DNA of 64,000 nucleotides, taken from assembly GCA_039619475.1 (NCBI GenBank), contig CM077116.1, positions 104,267,164 through 104,331,163 on the forward strand, read 5' to 3'. Position 1 is the stretch's first letter. The number at the start of each line of letters is the position of its first letter. Below the pieces are notes generated by a model that was given only the letters and a program-made list of their open reading frames with translations, was not told the DNA's origin and did no database searches. Origin of the DNA: Icerya purchasi (Eukaryota > Arthropoda > Insecta > Hemiptera > Monophlebidae). Positions 21,431-33,608 of the stretch are shown here, piece after piece. Both the position numbers and the translations under genes were made by a program.

Positions 21431-23193
21431 TTAAGTTTTAAATAATTTCCCATATTTGGACATTCGTTGAAAGTGACATAACTGTCTTGTCTCTATCGCT
21501 CTGTTACACAGTTCGCATCGCATTCGGGATTATCCGAAATGATAAATTCTTTTTCAGTTTATTAGCGGTATTTATCGACGTTTTTATTGCTCATTTCGCT
21601 TATGATTTTATATTAATAAGCTGAACCTGCGGTATAAAATTGCTCTTCATCAAAGTTGTTAAGATTTATATTCGTCTGATATTTATTCCAGTTGATTCTC
21701 TGAAGATCTCTCACAAATGTACTTATGTTTTGAAGCTAGATTTCGGGAAAAACGATATGTGTTCGGTGTAATCAAATTAATTAAAACTGAACAATGATGG
21801 CCTGTTTCGAAGCTGTATTCTGATTTAGTAGTGAGATCAGGGGGCATCGAAAGAACATTAAATCCAAAAATTATTACTTTTTTTTCGGCATTCGGTTGAG
21901 ATATACCCGTGTTTTGTGATTCGAATTAACTATAAAAACGAAAAACTGGTTTATTATATTTAATAATTCCGAGCTTTCGAAATTCGACCTGGCACATCTT
22001 TTTTTGCTACAAATGTAAAAGTAAAAACGCAAATATAAATACATGAAATATTTCGGTATCCGGAATTGTATTACAACCCTCGGACTTATTTTAAGTGACA
22101 CAATTATTTTTTTTTTTTATAGTTTACTTCAACCGATAAAAAGTTATAAATTTAAATCAACAAAAACCTTTTTCACGTTGGGTTTCGGAAAGTACTTTTT
22201 AGAATACGATTTTAATCCTTGTAAGTATATAATTATTTTGTCAGTTATTTCCGAAGCATTTATTTTCGAATAAAATATTTTATAATGTTTCAAACACTTC
22301 AAAATCGATTCGAAAAATTTAATTTATTTACTCATTAGGTTCAAATCCGGAAAATTAAAGGCTACTAATAATTTTCGCTGTGGGGAGACAGATTTAACTT
22401 ATCTACTGAAAGATATCCGATAAATATGCAAGCGACTGAAGTCACGTTACATTAGAACGAAAAAATGCGTCTGAACTACCTAAGTTCAAGGGATCAGCAG
22501 ATGACTCTTCGAGCAAGTTATCTTACTTCAGTATGTAAAAGTAATGTGGAATGAACAACCATGCATTGTACAGAGTTTTAAAAGTTTTGGTAATTGTGCC
22601 GTTTGTGTTTATAAAATTGATTATTTTTATAGATCGTCGTGGAAAACAATCTATAATTCATCAAGAAGGTATTTAGATGCAAGGTGTTGCTTACGGATAT
22701 GTAGCAGAAAGTCCAATTTAAAATAGCAGCAATTTTCATAACCAGTCCACGTAAACCAGCGGGAACAGAGATTTTGCTCCGCCGGTGCAGAACCCACGAT
22801 AACTGCACCACTTGTTTTAAGTTTTGATTAAGTTAGTTTTAGCTGATGATGGCTTATACCCGAAAACGTTCCTAAATAAGGTACTTATCTAATTTATTGT
22901 TATCAATTATTTTTACCTTTATATTTGTTTGTTATTAGAGTTTGTTTTTATTATCAGTTTTAACAAACAGGCATGTATTCACCTACATTTAAAATATCCA
23001 TTTTCTGAACATATTATGCGCCAAGTAACAACAAACAGTATATTTTATGCAAGCAGTAATGAGGCATGCTAACGTGTGTTTTTATCACCCTTTGTCATTT
23101 AATAACTCTAACCAGGTAACCTCAATGTGAAATTTCTATAATCTGTATTAGGTTACCCTTATTTATTTTCGTTTCCTGTTTTCTTGTATATAA
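21431..23193. other. AT-rich intergenic DNA
   Basis: No gene is recognised in 1.76 kb. Short frames at 22043-22273 and 22544-22726 carry no known motif. A TGATGATGGCTTATACCCGA block near 22840-22860 looks like a piece of some retroelement 3' end but is not assignable. Confidence 0.35.
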
Positions 23194-23316
23194 ATTTTAA
23201 AAATTAAACACTTTTTACTGAAAATACGTAATTTAATTCACAGGTTTGTGAATTACATTAATTTACAAGTGAATTAAATTACGTATTTTCTGTAAAAAGT
23301 GTTTAATTTTTAAAAT
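23194..23316. repeat. Near-perfect 48-bp inverted repeat (hairpin)
   Basis: Arms 23194-23241 and 23269-23316 are reverse complements over about 48 bases (outer ends ATTTTAAAAATTAAACAC, inner ends TTAATTCAC) around a 27-base loop. Near-copies of ATCTGTRTTAGGT stand just outside, at about 23141 and 23316. It may be a small foldback MITE; no coding content. Confidence 0.6.
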
Positions 23317-24941
23317 CTGTGTTAGGTGTCAATGCATAAGACAACAAGTTTGACTGCTCTAATTTCAGATTAAACATTTTAAAAAACTGCTATTATTGTC
23401 ATTTTTTTTACCAGTCGGCGAGATGTCAAAGAAGCGAGAAAGGTTTTTTGACCCCGTTTACTTCAGAGTACTTCTCCGTACGTAACAAATTCCAGTCCAT
23501 ATTTTACTTCTTCGTTGCGGCTCATTTTCACGTTTTTTTAAAACTCGACACGTCTATAACTGCTCACTGTCTTGTGCACTGGTGTTCAGTAGTTTCTCAC
23601 AAACGCTTACTCCATGTTTTGTTCTATGTTTTGTTTTTTTTTGTGCTAATTTTTAACTCTGCTTATCCATTACTGGTAAAAAGAGATAATCTTATTAATA
23701 CTTTTAATTTACATAACAGCATAAAAATTTCTGATCACTGAATGTGTGCTTTAGCACTTGCATGTAACGTGTACTAGACGTAGCACATTTTTAATTGTCG
23801 AAATAAGTGATTGTAGGCATTGAAGCGTACTTTATTCAAAGTAACATTTGTTTTTTAACCAAAAATAAAACTAAATGTTTAAACAATTTTCTACTTGTAA
23901 AATTAGCTTAGAATATTGTTAAATGTTTTCAAGTAAACTGTTATTCAAGCGTAATATTTAATTTAAATAATTTTTTTCGTTTCTACATCAAAAATGTTTT
24001 TTAAAAATAATATTAAATGCCGTTGGTCATTTAAAGCCATAAAAGCCACTGAACCCAATGGGACATTAGGGATCAGTATATTAGAGTCGTTGATTGTGAG
24101 GAGTTTGCTGCGTGTCGTGCTAGAAAATGACGCAGCCGACGGCGCAGCTAGAGGAGCCACGTTGGTTAGTATCCGTTATCTCCTCTAGAGGTATAAAAAC
24201 TAGTGTTAAAAGAACATTAAAGATAAACTGGAATGAACGTTTAGAAAATAATGATAGGGCTAAGCAATATAAAATGGTTCAATGCGGGCTTCTTTTGATT
24301 CTATGGTATTATAGGCTGTCGATACCAGTGATGCGTTAATTCATTATATCACTATGCAGACTACGTATAGGGGTCACCCACGCATAGCTCTTAACTTTTT
24401 TGACAGCGATGTAGACCTTGTGTGACAATAATTGATAAATTTCGCGGAGGGTGCTAGCCATTTATTATTTATCTGTATGTGTTTTACCTTAAATCATTAA
24501 ATAAGAAGATTCTTTCGATGTATTGTCTTATTATTTACGTTCTTGCGGCGATAAGACCAGTCTCGGTTTTATTCCAAACAATAATATAATTATTTAATTT
24601 ATGCGAGAAGGTTTTGTTGGTCATTTCTTTTGTTTCGTTTTTTGGCTGACGATTTCGGTTTTATGATTCTCTTTTCTTTTTATTTAATTGCAATATTTTT
24701 CATTTGTTATGAGCTATCCCGTGGTAGTAAATGGATGTAGTAATATATATTGGGTGGCCTAATTGATTTCGCATTGGACTCGGCTGGAAAAAGAAAAAAA
24801 AAAAAAGATGCGACCGTCGGTAATTTTAGAAACACTGTATCGAATATTACGACCCGAGTGTCATTTTCGTTCATTTTTTGATATCTTATGCCTGTAAAAT
24901 TCATCTGCGCAATTACGGTTCGGAGGTTAGTGAACCTTTTT
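23317..24941. other. Intergenic DNA, no gene recognised
   Basis: Mixed AT-rich sequence. A GC-richer patch near 24010-24200 has overlapping open frames of 60 to 70 codons on both strands (for example 23994-24188), but none resembles a family I know. It may be a transposon remnant. Confidence 0.3.
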
Positions 24942-24945
24942 TTAA

Positions 24946-26861
24946 AGGGTTAGACCCTACTGGAAAAAAAAACTTTTTAGATTGTATTTTTTTAACATTC
25001 CAAGAATAATATGCTAAAGGAATTGTTGATGGGAAACATGTTTAACAGTTATTTTTTACCTAATTTGTGAAACAACTTTAACGCTCCAAAATGTTCAAAA
25101 ATACCGCTCTGATGCATCTAGCATTTTGCGGTATCTGCGGCTTGGTTGGTAATTTGTATTTTGTAGATGGTAAGTTATATTTTTAAAAATGACCTGTGGA
25201 TGGCGTAACTAAAATTATTTTCAATTAATAAAAGCCATATGACCGTTAGTCTGATGCTAAACACGAAACACATGGTACTTGTTGTTGTATCCCAACGATG
25301 TTGACTTTGTTTTCGTTAACTTCGTTAAGAAAAAGGCGATGTAAAATGAGTGAAAAAGTGTATATTAGTAAGAAATGTGTGGTAGATCAAGTTACAATCG
25401 GGTATTTCGTAATAAAATTTCGAACCGAAAACCACCTAATCGTCATGGAGCCGGATGCAGCCGTTGAAATGATTTCAAAGTCAGAAACTGCATGGAATAT
25501 TACGTGGGAAATGGCAATGGTAAAACACACAAAAGTTTCGTTGACACCAAACTGTACGGTAATATTTTTGTTTCAAAAAAGGAAAGCATTGGACATGTAC
25601 AGAAAAAGATAGAAACGAGTCCGAGGAACTTAAAAAAAGCAAACAAAAACTTGGTGGTAGAAATATGCTGACTGGAAAGTTGATCAGTGAATTGAGAATT
25701 TACTATGGATTGGCCACTCAGAGGAATAAGCATTTAATAGAGGATATGCGCAAAGAAATTCGGTCCATATTATATCACAAGATATCAGCTGACTAACATC
25801 CATAGCACGAAAGTTGTTCGGTTAGCAGTGATTCTTTGTGTCTTGCCAGCAAGTCAAAGTTTTGAATACTTTCGATGAATATAAACCGGCTATATTGGTA
25901 AGTCTTTGAAGTAAACCTATCTATGAGGATTTTTCTGAAAAGAATTTACTTTCTCGGTGCCTCGGAGGATATACGCAAACTGCAAACGAGAGTTTAGTAA
26001 ACAGCTTCTGATTTAGTTACTATTACATACAAGGACGATTTTTAAAGCTTACTCAAACTTATGTCAGTACTTTGACTGAAAATCGGCACTGAAATATATA
26101 CTTTTCGTATGGAAGTGGACGAGCAATCGCTCTGTGTTGAAAAACAGAAAAGACGCTCGCAATGATCTTACAACGGTCAGAAAAGAAGCTGACGAGAAAA
26201 ATTTGGCATTGGAAGGGTTATTATACGATCCCGGAGTAGCAGACTAAAGACAAAAAAATTCACACGCGTCTATTTTGAAAATTTCATGAAGTAAACACAT
26301 TTTGCAAAAGGCGGTTTTCTCGAAAGCGCAGTTTTCAAACTGTGGTCGGCAGCATAACTAGAGCAATTTTTGTCCGATCGACTTGAAATTTCAACTGTAG
26401 CTTCTTCGATAAATTACCTAAAGCGGCATATACGATTTTTACGATTGGTTAACAATTCCATTTTTTTTTTTTAAAAACAAATTATGGTCGATTTTTTCGT
26501 AAAATTTGATTTTCTTTTTTCAAACCGCTACCATTGTGCGAAAAATCAATGTTTTATAATAATCTTGTGTACCACTTTAGAAAAACTCATGCAGATAATG
26601 AAAAAATTTGTTTTTTTATTCTAGGAGTTGTTCAAAAATTACTATACCGCCCACCGATAGTCAACCAAAAACAAAAAAAATCGTCTAGGTTTGATGTGTT
26701 TTTATGACGTAATTTTATATTGGAAAAAACAATGTCTCTGTATACCTCATTATATACTTAATAAAAACCTAAAGCGAATTTTTAAATTTTGACATTAGTA
26801 GAACAGGAAGAAATCCCCAAAAAATCCCTTCATTTTTCACACTTCAGAGGGGTCTAATCCT
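24946..26861 (+). mobile_element. TTAA-flanked DNA transposon, Kolobok/Mutator-type, decayed
   Basis: Left end AGGGTTAGACCC at 24946 and inverted right end (AGGATTAGACCC on the minus strand) at 26861, each directly flanked by TTAA (24942-24945 and 26862-26865). The TIR match extends about 20 bases with few differences. The 1916-base element contains a broken transposase frame on the plus strand. TTAA duplications occur in piggyBac and Kolobok; the transposase wording (GNGNGKTH, IGHVQKKI, GGYTQTANES) fits the Kolobok/Mutator-like family, not piggyBac. The superfamily name is inference from memory of the family. Confidence 0.75.
25320..26250 (+). pseudogene. Broken Mutator-like/Kolobok-type transposase
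   Basis: Plus-strand pieces in three frames line up in order with a transposase common in arthropod genomes. They are a MEPDAAVEMISKSETAW block near 25446, GNGNGKTHKSFVDTKLYG (a degenerate GDGDSK catalytic motif) near 25506, and SKKESIGHVQKKI near 25570. GKLISELRIYYGLATQRNKH follows near 25677, KPIYEDFSEKNLLSRCLGG near 25913, then TQTANESLVNS. A terminal LALEGLLYDPGVAD lies near 26206-26247, ending at a stop. At least three frameshifts and several stops show it is dead. In the family this protein cuts and joins the element ends. Confidence 0.75.
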
Positions 26862-26865
26862 TTAA

Positions 26866-28919
26866 CGCTTAGTTCAGGTAAAAAAAAATGTTCGATCCCG
26901 TCTAATAGAAGGGATGATATATTTTTACCTTTAATAAGCCTTAATAATTCGACATAGCGATGTTTTAATAAAAGAATGCGAAAATAAAAAGAAAAGAACT
27001 TTATGAACGTAACGTTACGAATTTATTTGATAATTATGACGAGGAGGTACCACGTGTGTGGCAAGCTCCAATACCTACCATAATGGTATTATTCCAGAGG
27101 GAAAAAAGTGAGATGCTCCTAAGTGTTGAACGACAGAAGATGATAAAAGCAGGAAGAGAGAGAATAGCTGATGGGGTGTAAGTACGGTAAAACATGAAAT
27201 TTAATCGCGGAAGTTTAAATTCGAAAAATGTTTTACGGTTGATATTAACTCTTTGAAAAGAAATGGTCGGGATGGTGATGATATCGCGACTGAAAACTTG
27301 GTTTATCGGATTTTCCTTTTTACTAGTAAGTAGTTTTCGAAAAAATCACAGTTTTGCATCAAACGAGCGTAAAATCGCGGTAAGGGGAATGATCCTCATA
27401 TCCGCTGACAATTGCATTCTAGTTGCACCGAGAGTCGGAAGCTAATGAATGGTTTCCATAGGGATATCGAATAACGAGGAAATTCGCTGTCGATTATTAG
27501 TATCGGACGGTTCGTAAAACGAAAAACCTGATTGTGTTTCTACGGACCATGTTGGAACAAGAAGATTCTTCTTTTTCATCGGCTAAAGAAGAAATTAAGT
27601 TATTAAAAGTGGATATCGATGATCGAGCCAAAAGCGTGGTTCAATTATTTCCGTTAATTGTCGAAAATCAGTGCGTGTCGGATGTTCATTACTTGGGAAA
27701 GTTTTGGTACAAAGCGAACATGAATTGCTTCGCAGCAGATATTGAAGACAAGAATGAACTATGCCCGTTCTTCCGCGTAATGGATAAGCTCGAGGTATTC
27801 CGAAAATTTTGTAGAGTACAAATTAAGCACCTGTTAATGTAATCTGATTGTAATGGTTCATCTTATTTTTAATTAATAATAAAGACTAATTCTAAGATAT
27901 ATAAAAAAAGAGTGGCGCATAATCAGTGAAAACGTACATATGTGCATTTTCGGACATTCAGTGACATATTGTCATTTGCAGAAACCATCCCAAGAATATA
28001 TTCGTGTACATTAAAAAGATGCGCTTTATATCGGTAATGGTTTTAAGTGGATACAGCGCCAAGTCTCCAAACTCTCCAATTTAAACAAAATTTATTTTTC
28101 TGTAATGTTAAAAATTATACTAAAAGCAACGAAAATAATATATAAATAATTATTTTAATTCAAAGAAAGTAAATTATTTTTTGATGTTTTAAGCTATGTA
28201 CCAATTCGGTATCGTATATATTAAATTTGACCCGAGAATTTCGTACAAAGTATCATTTTATTCAAAGTTACAGTATCCAAAGAATGCGATTTTTTCTCCT
28301 TATTTTATAAAACGACCTACCGAAGACGCGTAAAATTATGGTGGATTTTGTAAATTACTAAGAGTGTATAGACATATCGTTAGAAGTTTTTAATAAAAGC
28401 CTAATTTGATTTAGCGAGCGACTAATTCGACTCACAGTGACGGTCAGATTTGAAATTTCGTATTTGATATCGCCTGTAGGTCTCTTGAAAAAAGTACGCA
28501 AAAAGTGATTAGGTGTTGCTAAACGAGAGATGTAGTTTACACTTGTTCATCATCCGCCAGGGTTATTTCGATGAGGCCTATAATTTCGAAAAATGTTGAT
28601 AAAAGATATTGATGACCGTTATCGCGAAGCTGTGGCATACTTAGGCAGGGATACCTAAAAAAAAAAAAAAAGAAAAATACACAGTATGCACTTAACGCTA
28701 AAACAGATAATTTCGTTAAATGACTTACTGTTAAAACTATTAACAGAATTAGCATTTTAGGGAAAAAATAAATAAATAGTTCGGGAGAAAGGTATTCATC
28801 TTCGTAATTTGCACTCTCACCATCTGCTTAAGATCTCTAATGGATCCAGTGTGCATCGTGTAGACAAGAAAAAATATACACCCATGCATTCCAGATTTAC
28901 AAATTCGTTTTGATTTCAG
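26866..28919. other. Region upstream of the first visible DNAI3 exon
   Basis: The missing 5' exons of the host gene could lie here, but I cannot identify them. Two plus-strand open stretches stand out. One, 27031-27178, is open for about 49 codons and ends at a GTAAGT. The other, 27534-27842 (102 codons from an ACG-region upstream, ending in a stop), has no family motif I recognise. Neither resembles the N-terminus of DNAI3. They may be decayed element sequence. Confidence 0.3.
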
Positions 28920-29168
28920 ACGTATGAAAATGGCGATATCGTTATCGGTGTAGATCCGTTTGAGAATAATGGCAGCGGAAGTGCATGGCATCTGTGCGCT
29001 ACAGTGATCGATGCCGACATAGTGATAACAAATTTACAACGTTCACGCATGCAACTGCAGAAGAAAGTAGCCGAAGCGAAAGAACGTCACCCGTCTGCTA
29101 AGAAATGGGTGTCGTTAGGTAGTGAACAAGAAATTGATCAGTCTAAATTAATACCTACTAGAGAATCT
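28920..29168 (+). CDS. DNAI3: DNAI3 exon 1 of the visible set
   Basis: 83 codons, phase 0 at both ends, between a TTTCAG acceptor and a GTAAGT donor. The last third reads KKWVSLGSEQEIDQ, the most recognisable block of DNAI3 (human PWVSLGSEKEIEE). Before it lies a stretch that could form a coiled coil (QRSRMQLQKKVAEAKERH). It matches the family N-terminal third, upstream of the WD domain. No ATG belongs here, so one or more 5' exons are missing. Confidence 0.8.
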
Positions 29169-30527
29169 GTAAGTAGGGACCAAGTCCCAAAAATCTTATT
29201 TTTTTTCAACTTGTGTAGTAAGGCGTCGGAATCAATTATTAGTGTTTTTCCTCGAAAAATCTCGTTTTTAGTGAAGTTTTTTTTTTATGAGTGACAATAA
29301 ATAAGTCGTTCATTGTTACCATTTGATCGGTTCTTAAGAAATATACATTATAGCGAAAATTATCAAGTTAAGGTTAATGAAATGATTTTAAAAAATACAA
29401 CACTAAACATAAATTTATATTTCACCATTAAAGGAATAAAAGCATTTGACCGTTGCCGTAACTAAATTATACTAAAAACTAAGTAAAAATGAAAATGATC
29501 ATTTACGCCGTCGTGCGGCATAGTAGGGTTAATGTTTTTTGATTGCCGTTGATGTGATTTATGCGAGTTCCTAAATTAAACGATAATAAACAACTTTCTT
29601 TTCTTCTTTATTTCGAAGAGACAGTTTTCTACTAGCACTTTTGGTGTGATCCAAAAAGAAGAGACAGCATATTTATATTCAAACGCATAAATGCATCGCC
29701 GTTTACAAACATTCACACACGTACAAATACGTTCACATACACGTTCAATTACATACACATACATTCACTCACATTACGCGCGTTCACGTGCATACACACA
29801 GTTTAATATATAGAAAATCAGTTTCCAGCTGTAAAGATGAAAAAATCCAATTTACCTACAATATTTATATTGTTCTCAAAACTAAGAATATTTGATTCCT
29901 GGCATTTGGTACGCTCTTTATAATTGCTAATTATGAAAAATGTGTAAGAGCTGCAAACCGTACGCAACAATTTTTTTATAACAGTTAAATGAAAATAAAT
30001 TTCTGTTCATATTTTCGAATAAAAACTTGCGGATACTGTTAACTTATACGGAATTTTACATGAAATCGTTAAATTTTCTCTGCTGTATGGATAGTCCCAT
30101 GGATATGTTTTTGGGCTTAATGTAATCATTGCTGGTTTATATACAAATTGTAAATTCGATGTTATGAAATTGGCCATGTAAAATTGTCCCTGAAAAAATT
30201 AGAATGATAGCCAGCTCAAAAACATATTCTATTAAAAATGTACTAATCAATTACTCTATTGCGATTCATTAAAAGCTTCTTATATTAAATTCGCGTGATA
30301 AAATCGTACAATTAAATCTTTTAAGGTTTAAAATGCAATAAGTTTAAAAAACATTAATGCACTTAATCCGTTATTTTTTAAGTCCGATTTTCCGATGCTG
30401 AACGTGAAATTGCTCACATGGTTTTTCTACGAATACCAAATTGTTTGCGGTCTGAAAATTATTAGTTTTTGCAGATCGGTGTAAAATTCAAATGTAGACT
30501 AATTTTTATTTTATTTCATCTATTTAG
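29169..30527 (+). other. DNAI3 intron, 1.36 kb
   Basis: GT-AG intron. Around 29700-29810 it holds a CA/TACA-rich, alternating purine-pyrimidine tract of simple-sequence type. Nothing else is recognised. Confidence 0.6.
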
Positions 30528-30671
30528 ATCAGTTGTGAGTGGACTCGACAAAGTGTACCGCAGACGAGGTTTACGAAGTTTGCAGATGCCGAATTCCATT
30601 CGGTTGATCTATTAATACCATCGGTCAAGTTAAAAGTGGTGCAGTATGTTACGTTGGATGTCGGTGTTCAG
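30528..30671 (+). CDS. DNAI3: DNAI3 exon 2
   Basis: 48 codons, phase 0 both ends, TATTTAG acceptor and CAG/GTAACG donor. Reads from ISCEWTRQSVPQTRFTKF to LDVGVQ and aligns with the stretch following WVSLGSE in animal DNAI3, which ends KDVGMQ before PQIKDIS. The join to exon 3 (GVQ then AIVPVRDIS) reproduces that order. Confidence 0.8.
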
Positions 30672-33482
30672 GTAACGGTTATGTAGAATATTTTTTTTAA
30701 TAGGACAGTCTTATTGTAATTTTTAAATTTCGGTAAAAACATTATATAAAAAATTGTAAAAGTTTGTTTTACAACAAACGACACGGTTTTGTGCTATCGT
30801 CGAATCCCGTTATTTATTTGGGCTCTATTGTGAAAAATTAGTAGCTCGATTTTGATGGACAGTTTAAAGTATTTTTCGAAAAAAACGTGTTCCATATCAT
30901 CGCATTTTACATTACGATTCTGGAAGCTATTGCATTAAATAATATAAATTGAATGTAAAAGTAATGAAAACTACCGTAAAAATATTTTTATACCTTAAGA
31001 GTCAGAAGATAGGTGAGGTCATCAGGGGAAATATGAAGCGAGACTTTGTAAACACCTCCAAATGTGGTCACAGTTCAGCTTCTCGATGTAAAAGAAAGTG
31101 GCAAAAGGTTAAAGCGAGCCTAGGTTATTATGGATTGGAACTTCAGAAATGTCACTGATAATGCGTAACGTTTAGGGCCGTTTACATTCTATTGAGAAGG
31201 AAGTGGAGATCGAAAAGGCTGCTCGCACTGTGTAGCCCAATTGAAACTTTTGTTCTTCCTATTCTCTATGAGGAACTAAATAAGAATCGTTATTTAGTTT
31301 AGCGATTGGGATAATTAACGATGTTTTTCAAGATGCAGGTACGATACCTAAATACCAAAGTTGGTTTTACATATGTAAGAGAATTGTAGTCAACTAAGGA
31401 AGAAATTTAAGTACAAAAAAGTGGTCCGAGTCGGCTTCAGGTGTACTATTTTTGGGGTTGTTATTAAATTCAAGTTTTAATTCAAATTGGTGAATGGTTG
31501 TAGAATTCATTTCCGTTACCGCAAAAATACTTCGTATTTTTTACCTATATTTTAGTAGGCTAACAATTTCTGAAAATAGGATGCGGATCGCCATTAGTGT
31601 GCCATTTACTGTAAATGAAAAGAAGAGTTGAAATTCCATTTAGAACTTTATTTTTCTTCTTCTTCATACTACGTTGTTAGGAGTAGAACACTTGAAATTG
31701 AAGGAATAAACTCCATCTACGATATTCCCACTTCTTTAAACGGATTAATAAGCGCTGTGCATTTTTTCAAATGAATTAAATCGGGAATGGCGCTAATTTC
31801 TTTACAATTATGCGAAGCTCGCTGTTACAATCGTTTTAATTTCGGAGCACTACTATGAGTCAACTTAACTTGTTTTTGTTCAGGCGAGCATTAGCTGCTG
31901 TGATTATCGCATTATTCGGGATGTTAAAGTTTTCTTTTATTGAAGATGTTGTTTAGTGGAAATAGTTTTATAGATATATTTGGCTCCAATTCGTCTTTTA
32001 GTATAAAAATCTCCTAAAAGATGTAGGTTAGGATCTTAAGTGGAAACTGGAATACAAGTCTTGATAGATAGAGGAATGCCAAGTGATGAAAAAGAGAAGC
32101 AAAGGTTTGTAATAGAAAAGGAATTATCCAATAAGTTGTCTCAACAATTAGAAAGAAAAGATCTTAGTCGGTCAGTGAATGCCAATCTCTGTGCATTGAA
32201 ATCACCCAGTAAAATCATAGGTGAGCCCAGTTAGGTTATTAATGAACTTGCTTTCAACTTAAAAAGGGAATATGTATAAATACTAGGATTCCGCTCCGAT
32301 ATTCAGTTGCGCTCGATTAAATAAGGAAATTTTATAATTGAACTGTGAATTTCGAACTGTTGACATGGTTCTAGAGCATCCTGCCAGGAAATCGCAAATA
32401 TTTGAAGAAATCGGCGAACTCAAAATTTGCATTAATTAAACATAAATTAAACATAATTAAACTGAACTTTTCTTATGAAGAAGTTTGCAGATTTTCATTT
32501 GGTTTTAATGCATAAGAGAATATTACAACTATAATGAACAGTTTTAAACTAAATTTTACGCTTTTTTCACGAGCGATACCGGGACCTCCTTTCACGTTAT
32601 ACTGATAAAATAAGACATAAGTTAACTCTATACAGCAGGGCAGCAATTATTAAAAAAACAGAAGAGATCGGATGAAAAGAGAAAAAAAAAGATAAAATTT
32701 TTATGGAGCTGAAAGTTTCCCTCTTAATGAAAAATGAAAGTACAAGTGCGGATAGTTTGAGACTGACGGGGAAAGTTTAAATTGTGCTGGTTTATACATA
32801 TATTGATCCGTAGAAGTGGTCAATGGGTAACAAACTTTCACAGTTGGTTTTTAATCAGTTTGCACTATTAGTGGAAAATTTCGAATTTCAGTAATTTTGT
32901 TTGGCATCTCACGGCCTTTGTTTAATCATGAATCACACATAACCTTCAAGAATTGGGCTAAGAATTTATCAGTTTCACTCGGCTAGTTCGACTGGCTCGA
33001 CTATTATGGAATGGGTAGTATTTTAATCATATTATAATTCATTTTGACCTTTTGCATTCCACATTATTCGACATTTTTACTCTGTTCCAGTGGATAACAC
33101 AATTTTAAATAAACCAGTCGAATCGCTGGTAAATAGTAGGTTAATTTATAAATGTGCAATAAGAAACCCTCTCAAATTGACTAAAAATGCAATAAAATTA
33201 TTTTTAAAAAAGACCGATATATTTGTATATTATGAAATGTGCTTTTGTATATTTTTTCTAACTTTCGTCAGGTTTCGCCTGTTGGCATGTCTATTTTCAC
33301 TTGGATTTTTCCAACGCACATCCACAGTGTTCACATTCATTCTCTGCGCAGTTACATTTTTTTCCTGGCTTTTCGTAGGATCTCAGCTACAATTTCCATC
33401 TGATGTTTTTACAAATTGCTTTAAAAAAAAAATAAAAAAAAGTACTTAATAAGAAAAATAAGTTCGCATGGTTTTTTATTAG
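30672..33482 (+). other. DNAI3 intron, 2.8 kb
   Basis: GT-AG intron without a clear element. Open frames at 30949-31158, 32040-32234 and 33090-33449 carry no known motif. A weak LINE-like patch near 31190-31280 (LCSPIETFVLPILYEEL) is not firm enough to call. Confidence 0.4.
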
Positions 33483-33608
33483 GCGATTGTACCGGTTAGA
33501 GATATAAGCGTAGGAAGCGTGGAAGACGTAATTTCGTACGAAGACGTAGCTGAACTGTTTGAAGAGCCCACAAATCGAGTACACCCAACAAGCACGGGCG
33601 AGTCAGGG
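33483..33608 (+). CDS. DNAI3: DNAI3 exon 3
   Basis: 42 codons if the donor is GG/GTGTGT at 33609, giving phase 0 and a clean join to the open frame of exon 4. A second donor, CAG/GTGTAT at 33638, looks stronger but would put exon 4 in a frame that stops after about 40 codons. Begins AIVPVRDIS, matching PQIKDIS of animal DNAI3; the rest is acidic (EDVISYEDVAELFEEP). The choice of donor is inference. Confidence 0.65.

Noticed and set aside
22830..22870. TGATGATGGCTTATACCCGA block resembling retroelement 3' ends
   Set aside because: Similar wording occurs in several arthropod repeats, but there is no adjoining RT or boundary to assign it.
27534..27842. 102-codon open frame as a possible 5' exon of DNAI3
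   Set aside because: It does not resemble the DNAI3 N-terminus, ends in its own stop, and has no donor that joins in phase with the exon at 28920.
29576..29764. 62-codon Cys-rich minus-strand frame
   Set aside because: It is produced by the CA/TACA simple-sequence tract and is not a gene.
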